Source: Duganella aceris (GTDB lineage: Bacteria > Pseudomonadota > Gammaproteobacteria > Burkholderiales > Burkholderiaceae_D). From it: 64,000 bases of DNA. Every line of letters starts with the position of its first letter. Within the stretch, counting starts at the first letter, position 1. The stretch lies in NCBI RefSeq assembly GCF_011090165.1, contig NZ_JAADJT010000001.1, positions 954,146-1,018,145 on the forward strand. Reading direction: 5' to 3'. Position numbers and translations under genes: made by a program. This document shows, one piece after another, positions 8,811-16,723 of the stretch. The notes beneath the pieces were generated by a model. The model was not told where the DNA came from and made no database searches. It saw only the letters and a list, made by a program, of their open reading frames with translations.

Positions 8811-9677
8811 ATGAAATCGATGTTTCAATTTATTGCCACCGCAGTGTGCGCGGTGGCCCTGACGGCCTGCGGCGGCGGCACGGACAAGACTCCGGCCGGC
8901 ACCGTGATTCCGACGCAGCCTGACTACAAGCTGACCGAAACCAAGGTCGGCACGACCGGCGAGACGGCGGCGGCGGGCGATACCATCGTGATCAACTTCG
9001 TCGGCTACCTGTACGACTCGACCAAGACCGGCGGCAAGGGCGCCAAGGTCGAAAGCACCGTGGACGCCGGCAAGCCGTCGCCGGCCTACACCGTCGGCGT
9101 CGGCATCCTGCCGACCGGCTGGGACATGGCGCTGCTGGGCATGAAGGCCGGCGGTACCCGCACCGCGGTCCTGCCGTACAACCTGGCCTACGGCGCCAGC
9201 GCGCGCACGGCGCAGGATCCGATCAACGGCAACACCTACGCCGCGATTCCGGCCTACTCGGCGCTGGTGTACGATTTCGAGATGGTCTCGGTGACCAAGG
9301 CCGTCGTCATTCCATCGGTGCCGGCACCGACCGTGACCACCATCACCGAAGTGACGGTCGGTACCGGGGCCGAAGCCGCCGCCGGCAAGGTCGCGTCGGT
9401 CAAATACTCCGGTTGGCTGTATGACGGCACCCGCGACACGCGCAAGGGCGTGCTGTTCGACACCAACGTCACCGGCACCACGACGCTGGACGTCACCGTC
9501 GACGCCAATCCGCTGTCGGTCATCAAGGGCTTCAATGCCGGCATCAAGGGCATGAAGGTCGGCGGCAAGCGCACCGTGATCATCCCGCCGGATCAGGCCT
9601 ACGGCACCACCGGCAGCGGTTCGATTCCCGCCAACGCGACGCTGGTGTTCGATATCGAGCTGACCGCCGTCAAGTAA
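8811..9677 (+). CDS. Lipoprotein with two FKBP-type peptidyl-prolyl isomerase domains
   Basis: 288 residues. A lipoprotein signal peptide with lipobox LTAC (Cys ~20) is followed by CGGGTDKTPAG, so the protein is probably membrane-anchored in the periplasm. Two FKBP domains follow in tandem. The first (about 35-165) has VINFVGYLYDSTK, GWDMALLGMKAGGTRTAVLP and LAYGAS. The second (about 175-288) has VKYSGWLYD, GFNAGIKGMKVGGKRTVIIPPDQAYG and IPANATLVFDIEL. The second keeps the canonical core better, while the first is more diverged and may be structural. AAAGG lies six bases before the ATG. The likely role is envelope protein folding. Confidence 0.9.
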   Translation: MKSMFQFIATAVCAVALTACGGGTDKTPAGTVIPTQPDYKLTETKVGTTGETAAAGDTIVINFVGYLYDSTKTGGKGAKVESTVDAGKPSPAYTVGVGILPTGWDMALLGMKAGGTRTAVLPYNLAYGASARTAQDPINGNTYAAIPAYSALVYDFEMVSVTKAVVIPSVPAPTVTTITEVTVGTGAEAAAGKVASVKYSGWLYDGTRDTRKGVLFDTNVTGTTTLDVTVDANPLSVIKGFNAGIKGMKVGGKRTVIIPPDQAYGTTGSGSIPANATLVFDIELTAVK

Positions 9678-9697
9678 GACACGGTATCAGTGGAAAG

Positions 9698-9720
9698 GGG
9701 CGGCTGCGGCCGCCCTTTTT
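9698..9720 (+). terminator. Rho-independent terminator of the FKBP lipoprotein gene
   Basis: Stem GGGCGGC (9698-9704), loop TGCG, stem GCCGCCC (9709-9715) and T5 lie 20 bases past the stop. Confidence 0.9.
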
Positions 9721-9734
9721 CATATGCGCGGCGT

Positions 9735-12149
9735 TTATTCGCGCAGCGCGCGCATCGGCGTGATGCGCATCGCCGCCAGCGTGTGGCGCGCGGTGGCCAG
9801 CGCCACCACCAGCAGCGTCAGGGCCAGCGCGGCGGCCGGCGCCCAGGCGCCCAGCGGCGAGCGCTCGGCGAACGGCGCCAGGTAGCGCTGGATCGCCAGC
9901 CATGCCGGCGGCAGCCCGGCCAGCGCGGCCACCGCCGTCAGCAGCAGGAACTCGCGTCCCACCAGCGCGCCGATGTCGCCGCGGCCGGCGCCATGCAGCT
10001 TGCGCAGCACGATCTCGCGCGCCCGCCGCTGCACGCTGTGCGCCGCCAGCACATAGATGCCGAAGGCCGCCAGCACGAACACCACCGCCGTCGCGCAGGC
10101 CAGCAGGCCGGCCAGCCGTACATCGTCCGCATACGCCTGCCGGTAGTAGCCGGCGACCGGGCGGATCACCGGTTCGCGCTCCGGATAGTAGCGGCGCCAC
10201 GCGGCGGCGATGTCGCCTTGCAGCGAGGCCGGCGCGTCGGCGCGCATGCGCAGCGTCAGCAGGCGGGCGCCGCGCGCCAGCTGGTACATCGTCGGCCGCA
10301 CCGGATCACGCAGCGTTTCCCATAGCAGGTCCGGCGCTACGCCGACCACCCGCAAAGGCGCGCCTTCGATGCGCTGGCCCAGCGCCTGTTGCGGCGATTG
10401 CCAGCCCAGCGCGCGCAGCGCAGCCATGTTGAGCATCACGTTCTGCTCGCCGTCGTCGACCGGCCGGTCCAGCGCCGGATCGAAGCGGCGGCCGGCGACC
10501 GCCTGCAAGCCGTAGACGCGGAAGAAATCGGCGCCGACCATCCGCACCGACAGCGCCGCGTCGCTGCCGTCGAGGTGCTTGACGTTCTGGCTGCCGCGCG
10601 TGCCGGTATGGTCGTCGCGACCCGGCACCTGAAAACTGTCCGCCACGCCGTCGATGCCGGGCAGCCGCGCCAGCGCCTCGCGGAAGGCTTTGGACGACGC
10701 TTCGTCCGTGTTGTCGGGCAGCTCCACCACCAGCAGCGGCGCCGGATCGAAGCCGGTCGGCGCGGCTGCGGCGAACTGCGTCTGCCACAGGATCGCCAGC
10801 GCCATGCTGCCCATCGCCATTGCGGCGGCGAACTGGGTCGCGGTCAGCAGACGCCGCATCCATGCGCCGCCCTGCGTCTCGCCGCTGCGGTGCGCCAGCG
10901 TTTCGCGCATGTCGACGCCGCGCGCCAGCCAGCCGGGATAAAAGCCGGCCACCGCGCCCACCAATGCGCCCAGCAGCAGGCAGGCGGCGATCGCGCCCGG
11001 TGTGAACATGCCGTCCAACCGGCGCTCCAGCAGATCCGAGGCCAGCGGCAGCAGCAGCCACGCCATCAGTACGCCCAGCGCGGCGGCGGCCAGCGACAGC
11101 AGCATCGCCTCGGCCATGAACTGCCGCAGCAATTGCGCGGTGGTGGCGCCGAGCACGCGGCGCACCGCGATTTCGCGCTGCCGGCGCAGCGTGCGCACCG
11201 TCGCCAGGTTGACGTAGTTGACCACCGCCAGCAGCAGTATCAGCAGCCCGGCGGCGCCGATCGCCAGCACCATGCGCATGTCGCCGCGCGCGCCGGTGCC
11301 CATGGTATTGGCGACGCTGCGGTCGAAGTAGGCGTCGGCCAGCGGTCCAAGGCCGATATCGACCATCTTGCGCTGGCCCAGCGCGGTCTTCATTTCCGGT
11401 GTCGACAGGTTTTGCCACTGCGCGCGGTCGACCGCCTCCTGCAACACGGTCTGCAAGGCCTGCGGCGTGACGCCGGCGCCGGTCTTGACGTAGATGCGGC
11501 CGCCGATGCCCATCCAGTTGGCGAGCGCGTCGCGGCGCTCCTGTTCCGGCCACAGCGCGCTGCCGGTGCCGGCCAGCGCGGTGAACTGCATGGTGCTGTT
11601 GGATGGACGGTCGGCCAGCACGGCGCGCACCTGCAGCGCTTGCCGGTTGATCTCGACCGTGCGGCCCAGGGCCGGCGCGTCGCCGAACAGGCGGCGCGCG
11701 GCTTGCCGCGTCAGCGCCAGGCCGTCGGGCTGGATCAGCGCCTGATGCAGATCGCCTTCCAGCGCACGCAGGCCGGCGATGGACTGGAACGCCGGGTCGA
11801 CGGCGGTGACTTCCAGCTCCTGCCAGCGGCCTTGCAGTTGCAGCGTGGTCTTGCGCGGCCACCAGGCGCTGACCTCCAGCGGCAGGCCGCTTTGCAAGGC
11901 CACGCCGCGCAGCGCGAACGGCGTGTATTCCATCCATTGCGGCTGTGGGATGAAGTTGAGCCGGTGCTTGACCACGAACACGCGCTCGCGTTGCGGCACG
12001 TCGTCGTCGTAGCTGAACGAGTAGCGCACAAAACCCAGCAGCAGGAAGCAGATCGCGAAGCCCGCCGCCAGGCCGAGGATCTCGACCGCCGAATGAAATG
12101 GCTGGCGCAGCAGCAGGCGCCAGCCGATACGAAAATCGCGTGGCGCCAT
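9735..12149 (-). CDS. FtsX/MacB-type ABC transporter permease (copy 2)
   Basis: 804 residues. It is the last gene of the leftward export operon. It opens with RDFRIGWRLLLRQPFHSAVEILGLAAGF, an N-terminal membrane segment preceding a MacB-type periplasmic domain. Two FtsX permease units follow: the first contains NYVNLATVRTLRRQREIAVRRVLGA, the second ends with VLAAFGIYVLAAHSVQRRAREIVLRKLHGA. This two-unit, ~800-residue layout is that of duplicated peptide-export permeases. It is paralogous to the upstream gene, with the same landmark motifs at the same places. It works with the ATPase at 14560-15240 and the adaptor at 15270-16553. The operon is probably sigma-54 dependent; the exported substrate is unknown. 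Confidence 0.88.
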   Translation of the reverse strand: MAPRDFRIGWRLLLRQPFHSAVEILGLAAGFAICFLLLGFVRYSFSYDDDVPQRERVFVVKHRLNFIPQPQWMEYTPFALRGVALQSGLPLEVSAWWPRKTTLQLQGRWQELEVTAVDPAFQSIAGLRALEGDLHQALIQPDGLALTRQAARRLFGDAPALGRTVEINRQALQVRAVLADRPSNSTMQFTALAGTGSALWPEQERRDALANWMGIGGRIYVKTGAGVTPQALQTVLQEAVDRAQWQNLSTPEMKTALGQRKMVDIGLGPLADAYFDRSVANTMGTGARGDMRMVLAIGAAGLLILLLAVVNYVNLATVRTLRRQREIAVRRVLGATTAQLLRQFMAEAMLLSLAAAALGVLMAWLLLPLASDLLERRLDGMFTPGAIAACLLLGALVGAVAGFYPGWLARGVDMRETLAHRSGETQGGAWMRRLLTATQFAAAMAMGSMALAILWQTQFAAAAPTGFDPAPLLVVELPDNTDEASSKAFREALARLPGIDGVADSFQVPGRDDHTGTRGSQNVKHLDGSDAALSVRMVGADFFRVYGLQAVAGRRFDPALDRPVDDGEQNVMLNMAALRALGWQSPQQALGQRIEGAPLRVVGVAPDLLWETLRDPVRPTMYQLARGARLLTLRMRADAPASLQGDIAAAWRRYYPEREPVIRPVAGYYRQAYADDVRLAGLLACATAVVFVLAAFGIYVLAAHSVQRRAREIVLRKLHGAGRGDIGALVGREFLLLTAVAALAGLPPAWLAIQRYLAPFAERSPLGAWAPAAALALTLLVVALATARHTLAAMRITPMRALRE

Positions 12150-12160
12150 GGCGGCCTCCT

Positions 12161-14554
12161 TTAGTCTCGCAGTGCCAGGGATGGCGACATGCGCAATGCG
12201 GTGATGGTGTGGCGCGCGGTGGCCAGCAGCGCCACCAGCAGGGCCAGCGCCAGCGCGGCGGCCAGCGTCCAGCCGCCGATGGGCGCGCGCTCGGTGTAGC
12301 TTGCCAGGTAGCGCTGGATCGATACCGCCGCGAACGGCAGGCCGAGCAGCGCACCGGCGCCGATCAGCAGCGAGAACTCGCGTCCCATCATCAACGCGAT
12401 GTCGACGCCGCGCGCGCCGTACAGCTTGCGCATCACGATCTGGCGACGGTTGCGCTGCACGCTGTAGGCCGACAGCACGTAGATGCCGAACGCCGCCAGT
12501 GCGATCGCGGTCGCGCTGGTCAGCGTCAGCGTGCGGGTCAGGCGCGTGTCGGCCACATAGCGTTCAGCCAGCACCGCCTGTTGGGTTTTCAATTCCATGA
12601 TCGCGTTGGGGAACTGGCTGCGCCACAGCGGCGCGATGGCATCGGCGGCGGCTTGCAGGCTGTCGCCGGTGCGGATCGCCAGTACCTGGCCGGGACGAAT
12701 CTTGTACAGCGTGGCCTTGGACGGTACGCGCAAGCCCTGGAAGCGTATCTCCGGCGCGATACCGATGATCTGCGCGCCGCCAGGCAGCACCTGCCCCACC
12801 GCCGCTTGCGGCGTCGCATAGCCCAGCGCCAGCGCGCCGGCCGCGTTGACCATCACGCCGTCAAGATCCTTGGTGTCGTTCGGATCGTGGCCCGGGTCGA
12901 ACGCGCGGCCGTATTCGGCCTGAACATGATTGACTTCGAACCAGTTCGGGCTGACGTTCTTGGTTTCCATTGGAATGTCGTTGCCGTCCTTGGTGGTGAT
13001 GGTGGAGATCAGCTTGAAGCCGTCGCGGCCCACCGCCTCGGAGATGGTGACGACGCCGTCCACGCCGGGCACGCGCCGCAGGCGCTCGATGAACGCGGTG
13101 GCCGCCGGCTTGCCCGCTTCGCCGCCCGGCAAATCCAGCACCAGCAGCCCGGCCGGATCGAAGCCGGGCGTGGCGTGGCTGGCGAACGAGGTCTGCCAGT
13201 TGACCGCCAGCGCGGTCGCGCTCAGCGCCATCGCGCTGGAGAACTGCAGCACGGTCAGCATGCGCCGCACCCACATGCCGGCGGCCGTCTCGCTGTTGCC
13301 GCGCCCACCCAGCGCGAGGCCGGGCAGCGCGTGCTGCGCCAGCCAGGCCGGATAGGCGCCGGCCAGCATGCCGATGAACGCCGCGAACCCCAATGCGATC
13401 AGGCAGCGCAGCGGCGTGAACATGCCCGCCAGCGGGCGGTTCACCAGGTCGGAGAACAGCGGCAGCAGCAACCACGCCAGCATTAGGCCGGCGACGGCCG
13501 ACAACAAGGCGGTCAGCACCGCCTCGCTGAGGAACTGGCGCACCAGCCGCGCCGCGCTGGCGCCCAGCAGCTTGCGCACGCCGATCTCGCGCTGGCGCCG
13601 CAGGGTGCGCACCGTCGCCAGGTTGACGTAGTTGATCGCCGCCAGCAGCAGGATCAGCAGGCCGCCGGCGGCGAGGCCGTAGACGGTGCTGCGCTGGCCG
13701 TACTGCTCGGCGTTGCGGCCGCCGGCCAGGTCTTCGTCGAAATAGGCGTCGCTCAACGGCAGCAGGCTGATATCGGCCACGTTGCGGCCGTTCAGGCCCT
13801 TGCCCATCGCGCTGTTCTTGACGCGCTGGTTCATCGGCGATTTTTCGGTGGCCTCCTGCAGCAGCGCGGTCAGCGCCGGCATCGAGGCGCCGGGCTTCAG
13901 TTTCAGGTAGACGGTGCCGCGACCCCACTTGCTGATCGCGGTGTCGCGCTCGTCCCATGCGCTGCTGCCGGTGCCGATCAAGGCTTCGTAGCGCTGGGTG
14001 CTGTTGGCCGGCGGGTCGCGCAGCAGCGCGCGCACTTGCAGCGTGGCGTCGCCGATCTTGACGCTTTGGCCCAGCGCCGCGCCGTTGCCGAACAGCTTCT
14101 GCGCGCCGGCCACGGTCAATGCGATGCCGTCCGGCTGCGTCAGCGCGGTGGTCAGGTCGCCCTCCAGCGCGGCGACGGCGAACATGGTGCGGAACGCCGG
14201 ATCGACCACTTGCAGGTTCATCGCGCGCAGTTCCGTGCCGGCGCGCAGCGGCGTATCGATCGGCTTGGCGATGCTGGCCTCTTCCACCATGCCGCTGGCC
14301 AGCGCGACATCGCGCAACGGCAGGAAGGCCCAGGCCTGCCATTCCGGACGCGGGAAGACGTTGATGCGCTGCTTGACCACGACCACGCGGTCGTTGTCGG
14401 GAATGGCGTTGTTGTAGTTGAGGCAGAATTCGACGAAGCCGAACAGCAGGAAGCAGGCGGCGAAACCGATCGCCAGGCCGCCGGTCACCACCAGCGAGTA
14501 GGCAGGCTGCTGCCACAGCAGGCGCCAGCCGATGCGGAAATCGCGCAGGTTCAT
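12161..14554 (-). CDS. FtsX/MacB-type ABC transporter permease (copy 1)
   Basis: 797 residues, the tandem paralogue of the next gene downstream. It starts with NLRDFRIGWRLLWQQPAYSLVVTGGLAIGFAACFLLFGFV (shown in part), so the first helix is near residue 20. A periplasmic MacB-like domain of about 240 residues follows. Then come FtsX unit 1 (YVNLATVRTLRRQREIGVRK), a second periplasmic part and FtsX unit 2 (AFGIYVLSAYSVQRNRRQIV). The ATPase gene ends six bases upstream and the next permease starts 12 bases downstream, so the genes are tightly packed. The two permeases could form a heterodimer, each carrying two FtsX units. That is inference from gene number. Confidence 0.88.
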   Translation of the reverse strand: MNLRDFRIGWRLLWQQPAYSLVVTGGLAIGFAACFLLFGFVEFCLNYNNAIPDNDRVVVVKQRINVFPRPEWQAWAFLPLRDVALASGMVEEASIAKPIDTPLRAGTELRAMNLQVVDPAFRTMFAVAALEGDLTTALTQPDGIALTVAGAQKLFGNGAALGQSVKIGDATLQVRALLRDPPANSTQRYEALIGTGSSAWDERDTAISKWGRGTVYLKLKPGASMPALTALLQEATEKSPMNQRVKNSAMGKGLNGRNVADISLLPLSDAYFDEDLAGGRNAEQYGQRSTVYGLAAGGLLILLLAAINYVNLATVRTLRRQREIGVRKLLGASAARLVRQFLSEAVLTALLSAVAGLMLAWLLLPLFSDLVNRPLAGMFTPLRCLIALGFAAFIGMLAGAYPAWLAQHALPGLALGGRGNSETAAGMWVRRMLTVLQFSSAMALSATALAVNWQTSFASHATPGFDPAGLLVLDLPGGEAGKPAATAFIERLRRVPGVDGVVTISEAVGRDGFKLISTITTKDGNDIPMETKNVSPNWFEVNHVQAEYGRAFDPGHDPNDTKDLDGVMVNAAGALALGYATPQAAVGQVLPGGAQIIGIAPEIRFQGLRVPSKATLYKIRPGQVLAIRTGDSLQAAADAIAPLWRSQFPNAIMELKTQQAVLAERYVADTRLTRTLTLTSATAIALAAFGIYVLSAYSVQRNRRQIVMRKLYGARGVDIALMMGREFSLLIGAGALLGLPFAAVSIQRYLASYTERAPIGGWTLAAALALALLVALLATARHTITALRMSPSLALRD

Positions 14555-14559
14555 CGTGC

Positions 14560-15240
14560 TTACGCCGCTTGCAGCGCGTCGACCATGATGCGGCCGTCGA
14601 GCAGGTTCAGGGTGCGCGACGCTTGCGCCGCATGCTCGGGCGAGTGGGTGACCATGACCACGGTGGTGCCTTCGGCGTTGATCTCGCGCAGCAGGCGCAT
14701 GACTTCGTCGCCGTGCGCGCTGTCCAGGTTACCGGTCGGTTCATCGGCCAGCAGCACGGCGGGGCCGGCCACCAGCGCGCGCGCGATCGCCACCCGTTGC
14801 TGCTGACCGCCCGACAGTTGCGACGGCCGGTGTGAGGCGCGGTGCCCGACGCCGAGTTTTTCCAGCATCGCCGTGACCCGCTGGCGCCGTTCGCGCGCCG
14901 GCGTGCCGTTGTATTCCAGCGCCAGTTCGACGTTCTCGAACACGGTCAGTTCTTCGATCAGGTTGAAGCTCTGGAAAATGAAACCGATGCGGCCGCGCCG
15001 CAGCTTGTTCAGCTGCGACTCGTTCCAGCCGGCCACGTTCTGGCCTTCGAACCAGTATTCACCGTGGTTGGGCACATCCAGCAGCCCGAGTATCCCGAGC
15101 ATGGTCGACTTGCCGCAGCCGGACGGCCCGGTGATGGCGACGTATTCGCCCGCCTCGATCTCCAGGTCGATGCGATCGAGGGCGGTGGTCTGGATTTCTC
15201 CCGCCTGATGGATTTTGCTGATGCCGACGAGTTTGAGCAT
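14560..15240 (-). CDS. MacB/LolD-type ABC transporter ATP-binding protein
   Basis: 226 residues, the typical length of a stand-alone ATPase of the LolD/MacB class. It has Walker A GPSGCGKST, a Q-loop in FIFQSFNLIEELT, signature LSGGQQQRVAIARAL, Walker B AVLLADEPTGNLDS and an H-loop in VVMVTHSPEHA. It starts MLKLVGISKIHQAGEIQTTALD, the usual opening of MacB-like ATPases. It energises the two FtsX-type permeases encoded directly downstream. By family analogy the complex works mechanically on periplasmic substrates rather than moving them through a channel. Confidence 0.95.
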   Translation of the reverse strand: MLKLVGISKIHQAGEIQTTALDRIDLEIEAGEYVAITGPSGCGKSTMLGILGLLDVPNHGEYWFEGQNVAGWNESQLNKLRRGRIGFIFQSFNLIEELTVFENVELALEYNGTPARERRQRVTAMLEKLGVGHRASHRPSQLSGGQQQRVAIARALVAGPAVLLADEPTGNLDSAHGDEVMRLLREINAEGTTVVMVTHSPEHAAQASRTLNLLDGRIMVDALQAA

Positions 15241-15269
15241 GTGCGTCCCTTTTGAGTGATAGCGTGAAT

Positions 15270-16553
15270 TTACTGCGTAATCTGCAGCCTGGGTGAATTT
15301 CCGTAGGCGGCGTAGCTGGAGAGAATCACCTTGTCGCCGGCCGCCAGGCCGTCCAGCACTTCGATCTGGCTGTTGCTGCGGCGGCCGATGCGCACCGGGC
15401 GCCGTTGCGCGCTGCGGCCGGCCGCGTCGACCACGTACACCCAGGCGCCGCCGCTGTCGTTGATGAAGGCGCCGTTGGGCAGCAGCAGCGCGCGCGCCGG
15501 CTCGCCCAGCGTGATGCGCGCGTCCAGGCTCTGGCCGGGATTGAGCACCGGCGGCTGGCCGTTCTGGAACAGCAGCTCGACCGCGAAGCGGCCTTCCTTG
15601 ATCTGCGGGTAGATGGCGCCGATGGCGACCGCGTAGTTGCGTTCATCCTGCTTGACGCCGCCGGTGCGGCCGACCGCCATCCGGTTCAGATAATATTCGT
15701 CGACGCTGGCGGAGAGCTTGAAGCGCTGCGGATCGTCGATGCGGCCGATGTTTTTGCCGGTGGCGATGGATTCGCCGACCTGCAAGCGGAAGTTGGTCAG
15801 CCGGCCTTCGACCGGCGCGCGCACCGCCAGCGCCTCGACGGTGGCCGAGACCAGTTTCAGGCCGGAGCTCAAGCCGTGTATCGCCGATTCCAGCTGCTGT
15901 TCGGCGTCGCGCCGCACGCCGATTTCGGCGCGGGTGGCGTGCTGCTCCTGCGTCAGCGTGCGCTGCTGCTGCGCCAGCTTGTCGGCCGACTCCTCCAGCG
16001 CGACGCTGGAGATGAAGCCCTGCGCCGCCAGCCTGACGTTGCGCGCGTGCTGCTTGCGCACCTGGTCCAGCGCGAATTGCAGATCGTCCAGCCGGCGCTG
16101 GTGGTCGTTGGCGCTGGCTTCCTGCGACACCCGCAGGTTGGACAGGTTGAAGATGCTGACCGCGTGCTCGGACTGGCGCGCCAGCAGTTCCAGGTTGCGC
16201 TGCGGGTTGGAGATGCGGAACAGCAGCTGGCCTTTCTTCACCAGCGCGCCGTCGGTGGCGAAGACTTCCTCCACCCGGCCAGATTCCACCGAGTCGAGAA
16301 TCACGGAGTTCAGCGGCTCGGCGCTGGCGCGCACCACGATCTCGTCGACGAACACGCCTTGCGCCGCCTGGCCGATGCGCAGGCCGGCGCCCTCGATCTG
16401 CAGGCCGTGCGGCATCCAGGCCCACAGCGCGTAGGCCGCCAGCGCGGTCGCCGCCGCTGCGGCGGCGCCAAGCGCGATGGCCTTGCCGCGTCGTCGCGGC
16501 ACCACGATATCCATGGCGGCGCCGCTGGCGGGAATTTTTTTTTCGATGTGCAT
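15270..16553 (-). CDS. HlyD/RND-type periplasmic adaptor (membrane-fusion protein)
   Basis: 427 residues from ATG 16553. One transmembrane helix lies near the N-terminus ([21 protein letters not shown]). A lipoyl/barrel-sandwich segment comes next (ASAEPLNSVILDSVESGRVEEV, in part), then a long coiled coil (about 100-220, with ARQSEHAVSIFNLSN and QQQRTLTQEQHATRAEIG). The second half-lipoyl (VRAPVEGRLTNFRLQVGE) and beta-barrel domains complete it. It is the first gene of the export operon. The start is uncertain. The sigma-54 promoter at 16565-16580 predicts transcription from about 16554, one base before this ATG, so translation would be leaderless or begin at ATG 16514 (MDIVVPRRRG). No outer-membrane TolC partner is in the window. 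Confidence 0.88.
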   Translation of the reverse strand: MHIEKKIPASGAAMDIVVPRRRGKAIALGAAAAAATALAAYALWAWMPHGLQIEGAGLRIGQAAQGVFVDEIVVRASAEPLNSVILDSVESGRVEEVFATDGALVKKGQLLFRISNPQRNLELLARQSEHAVSIFNLSNLRVSQEASANDHQRRLDDLQFALDQVRKQHARNVRLAAQGFISSVALEESADKLAQQQRTLTQEQHATRAEIGVRRDAEQQLESAIHGLSSGLKLVSATVEALAVRAPVEGRLTNFRLQVGESIATGKNIGRIDDPQRFKLSASVDEYYLNRMAVGRTGGVKQDERNYAVAIGAIYPQIKEGRFAVELLFQNGQPPVLNPGQSLDARITLGEPARALLLPNGAFINDSGGAWVYVVDAAGRSAQRRPVRIGRRSNSQIEVLDGLAAGDKVILSSYAAYGNSPRLQITQ

Positions 16554-16564
16554 ATGGAGCTTAT

Positions 16565-16580
16565 TGCAAACGCCGTGCCA
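16565..16580 (-). promoter_or_regulatory. Sigma-54 (RpoN) promoter of the export operon
   Basis: Read on the minus strand the sequence is TGGCACG-GCGT-TTGCA, a perfect match to the RpoN consensus TGGCACG-N4-TTGC[AT]. GG is at 16579/16578 (-25/-24) and GC at 16567/16566 (-13/-12), predicting transcription from about 16554. It faces the adaptor gene. The neighbouring divergent gene encodes an NtrC-family activator, the protein class such promoters require. Confidence 0.9.
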
Positions 16581-16620
16581 TGCACCGAAACGCGGCTTTG
16601 CGGGGCAGGTTGCCGGGAGG

Positions 16621-16660
16621 TGTTCATTTCCGGACACCGGCCGCTGTTCGCGAATGGACA
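16621..16660 (-). promoter_or_regulatory. Paired enhancer-like sites for the sigma-54 activator
   Basis: Two 16-bp imperfect dyads share the pattern TGTTC-N6-GGACA: 16621-16636 (N6 = ATTTCC) and 16645-16660 (N6 = GCGAAT). Their starts are 24 bases apart. They lie roughly 67-106 bases upstream of the predicted sigma-54 start, the usual place for activator binding. Assignment to the adjacent regulator is inference from position and pairing. Confidence 0.7.
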
Positions 16661-16723
16661 GTCATGCCGGCGCGGCGTCCGGCGGCCGCTCGACAGCGTT
16701 GCGGTGGCTGCTAGAATGCCTGC

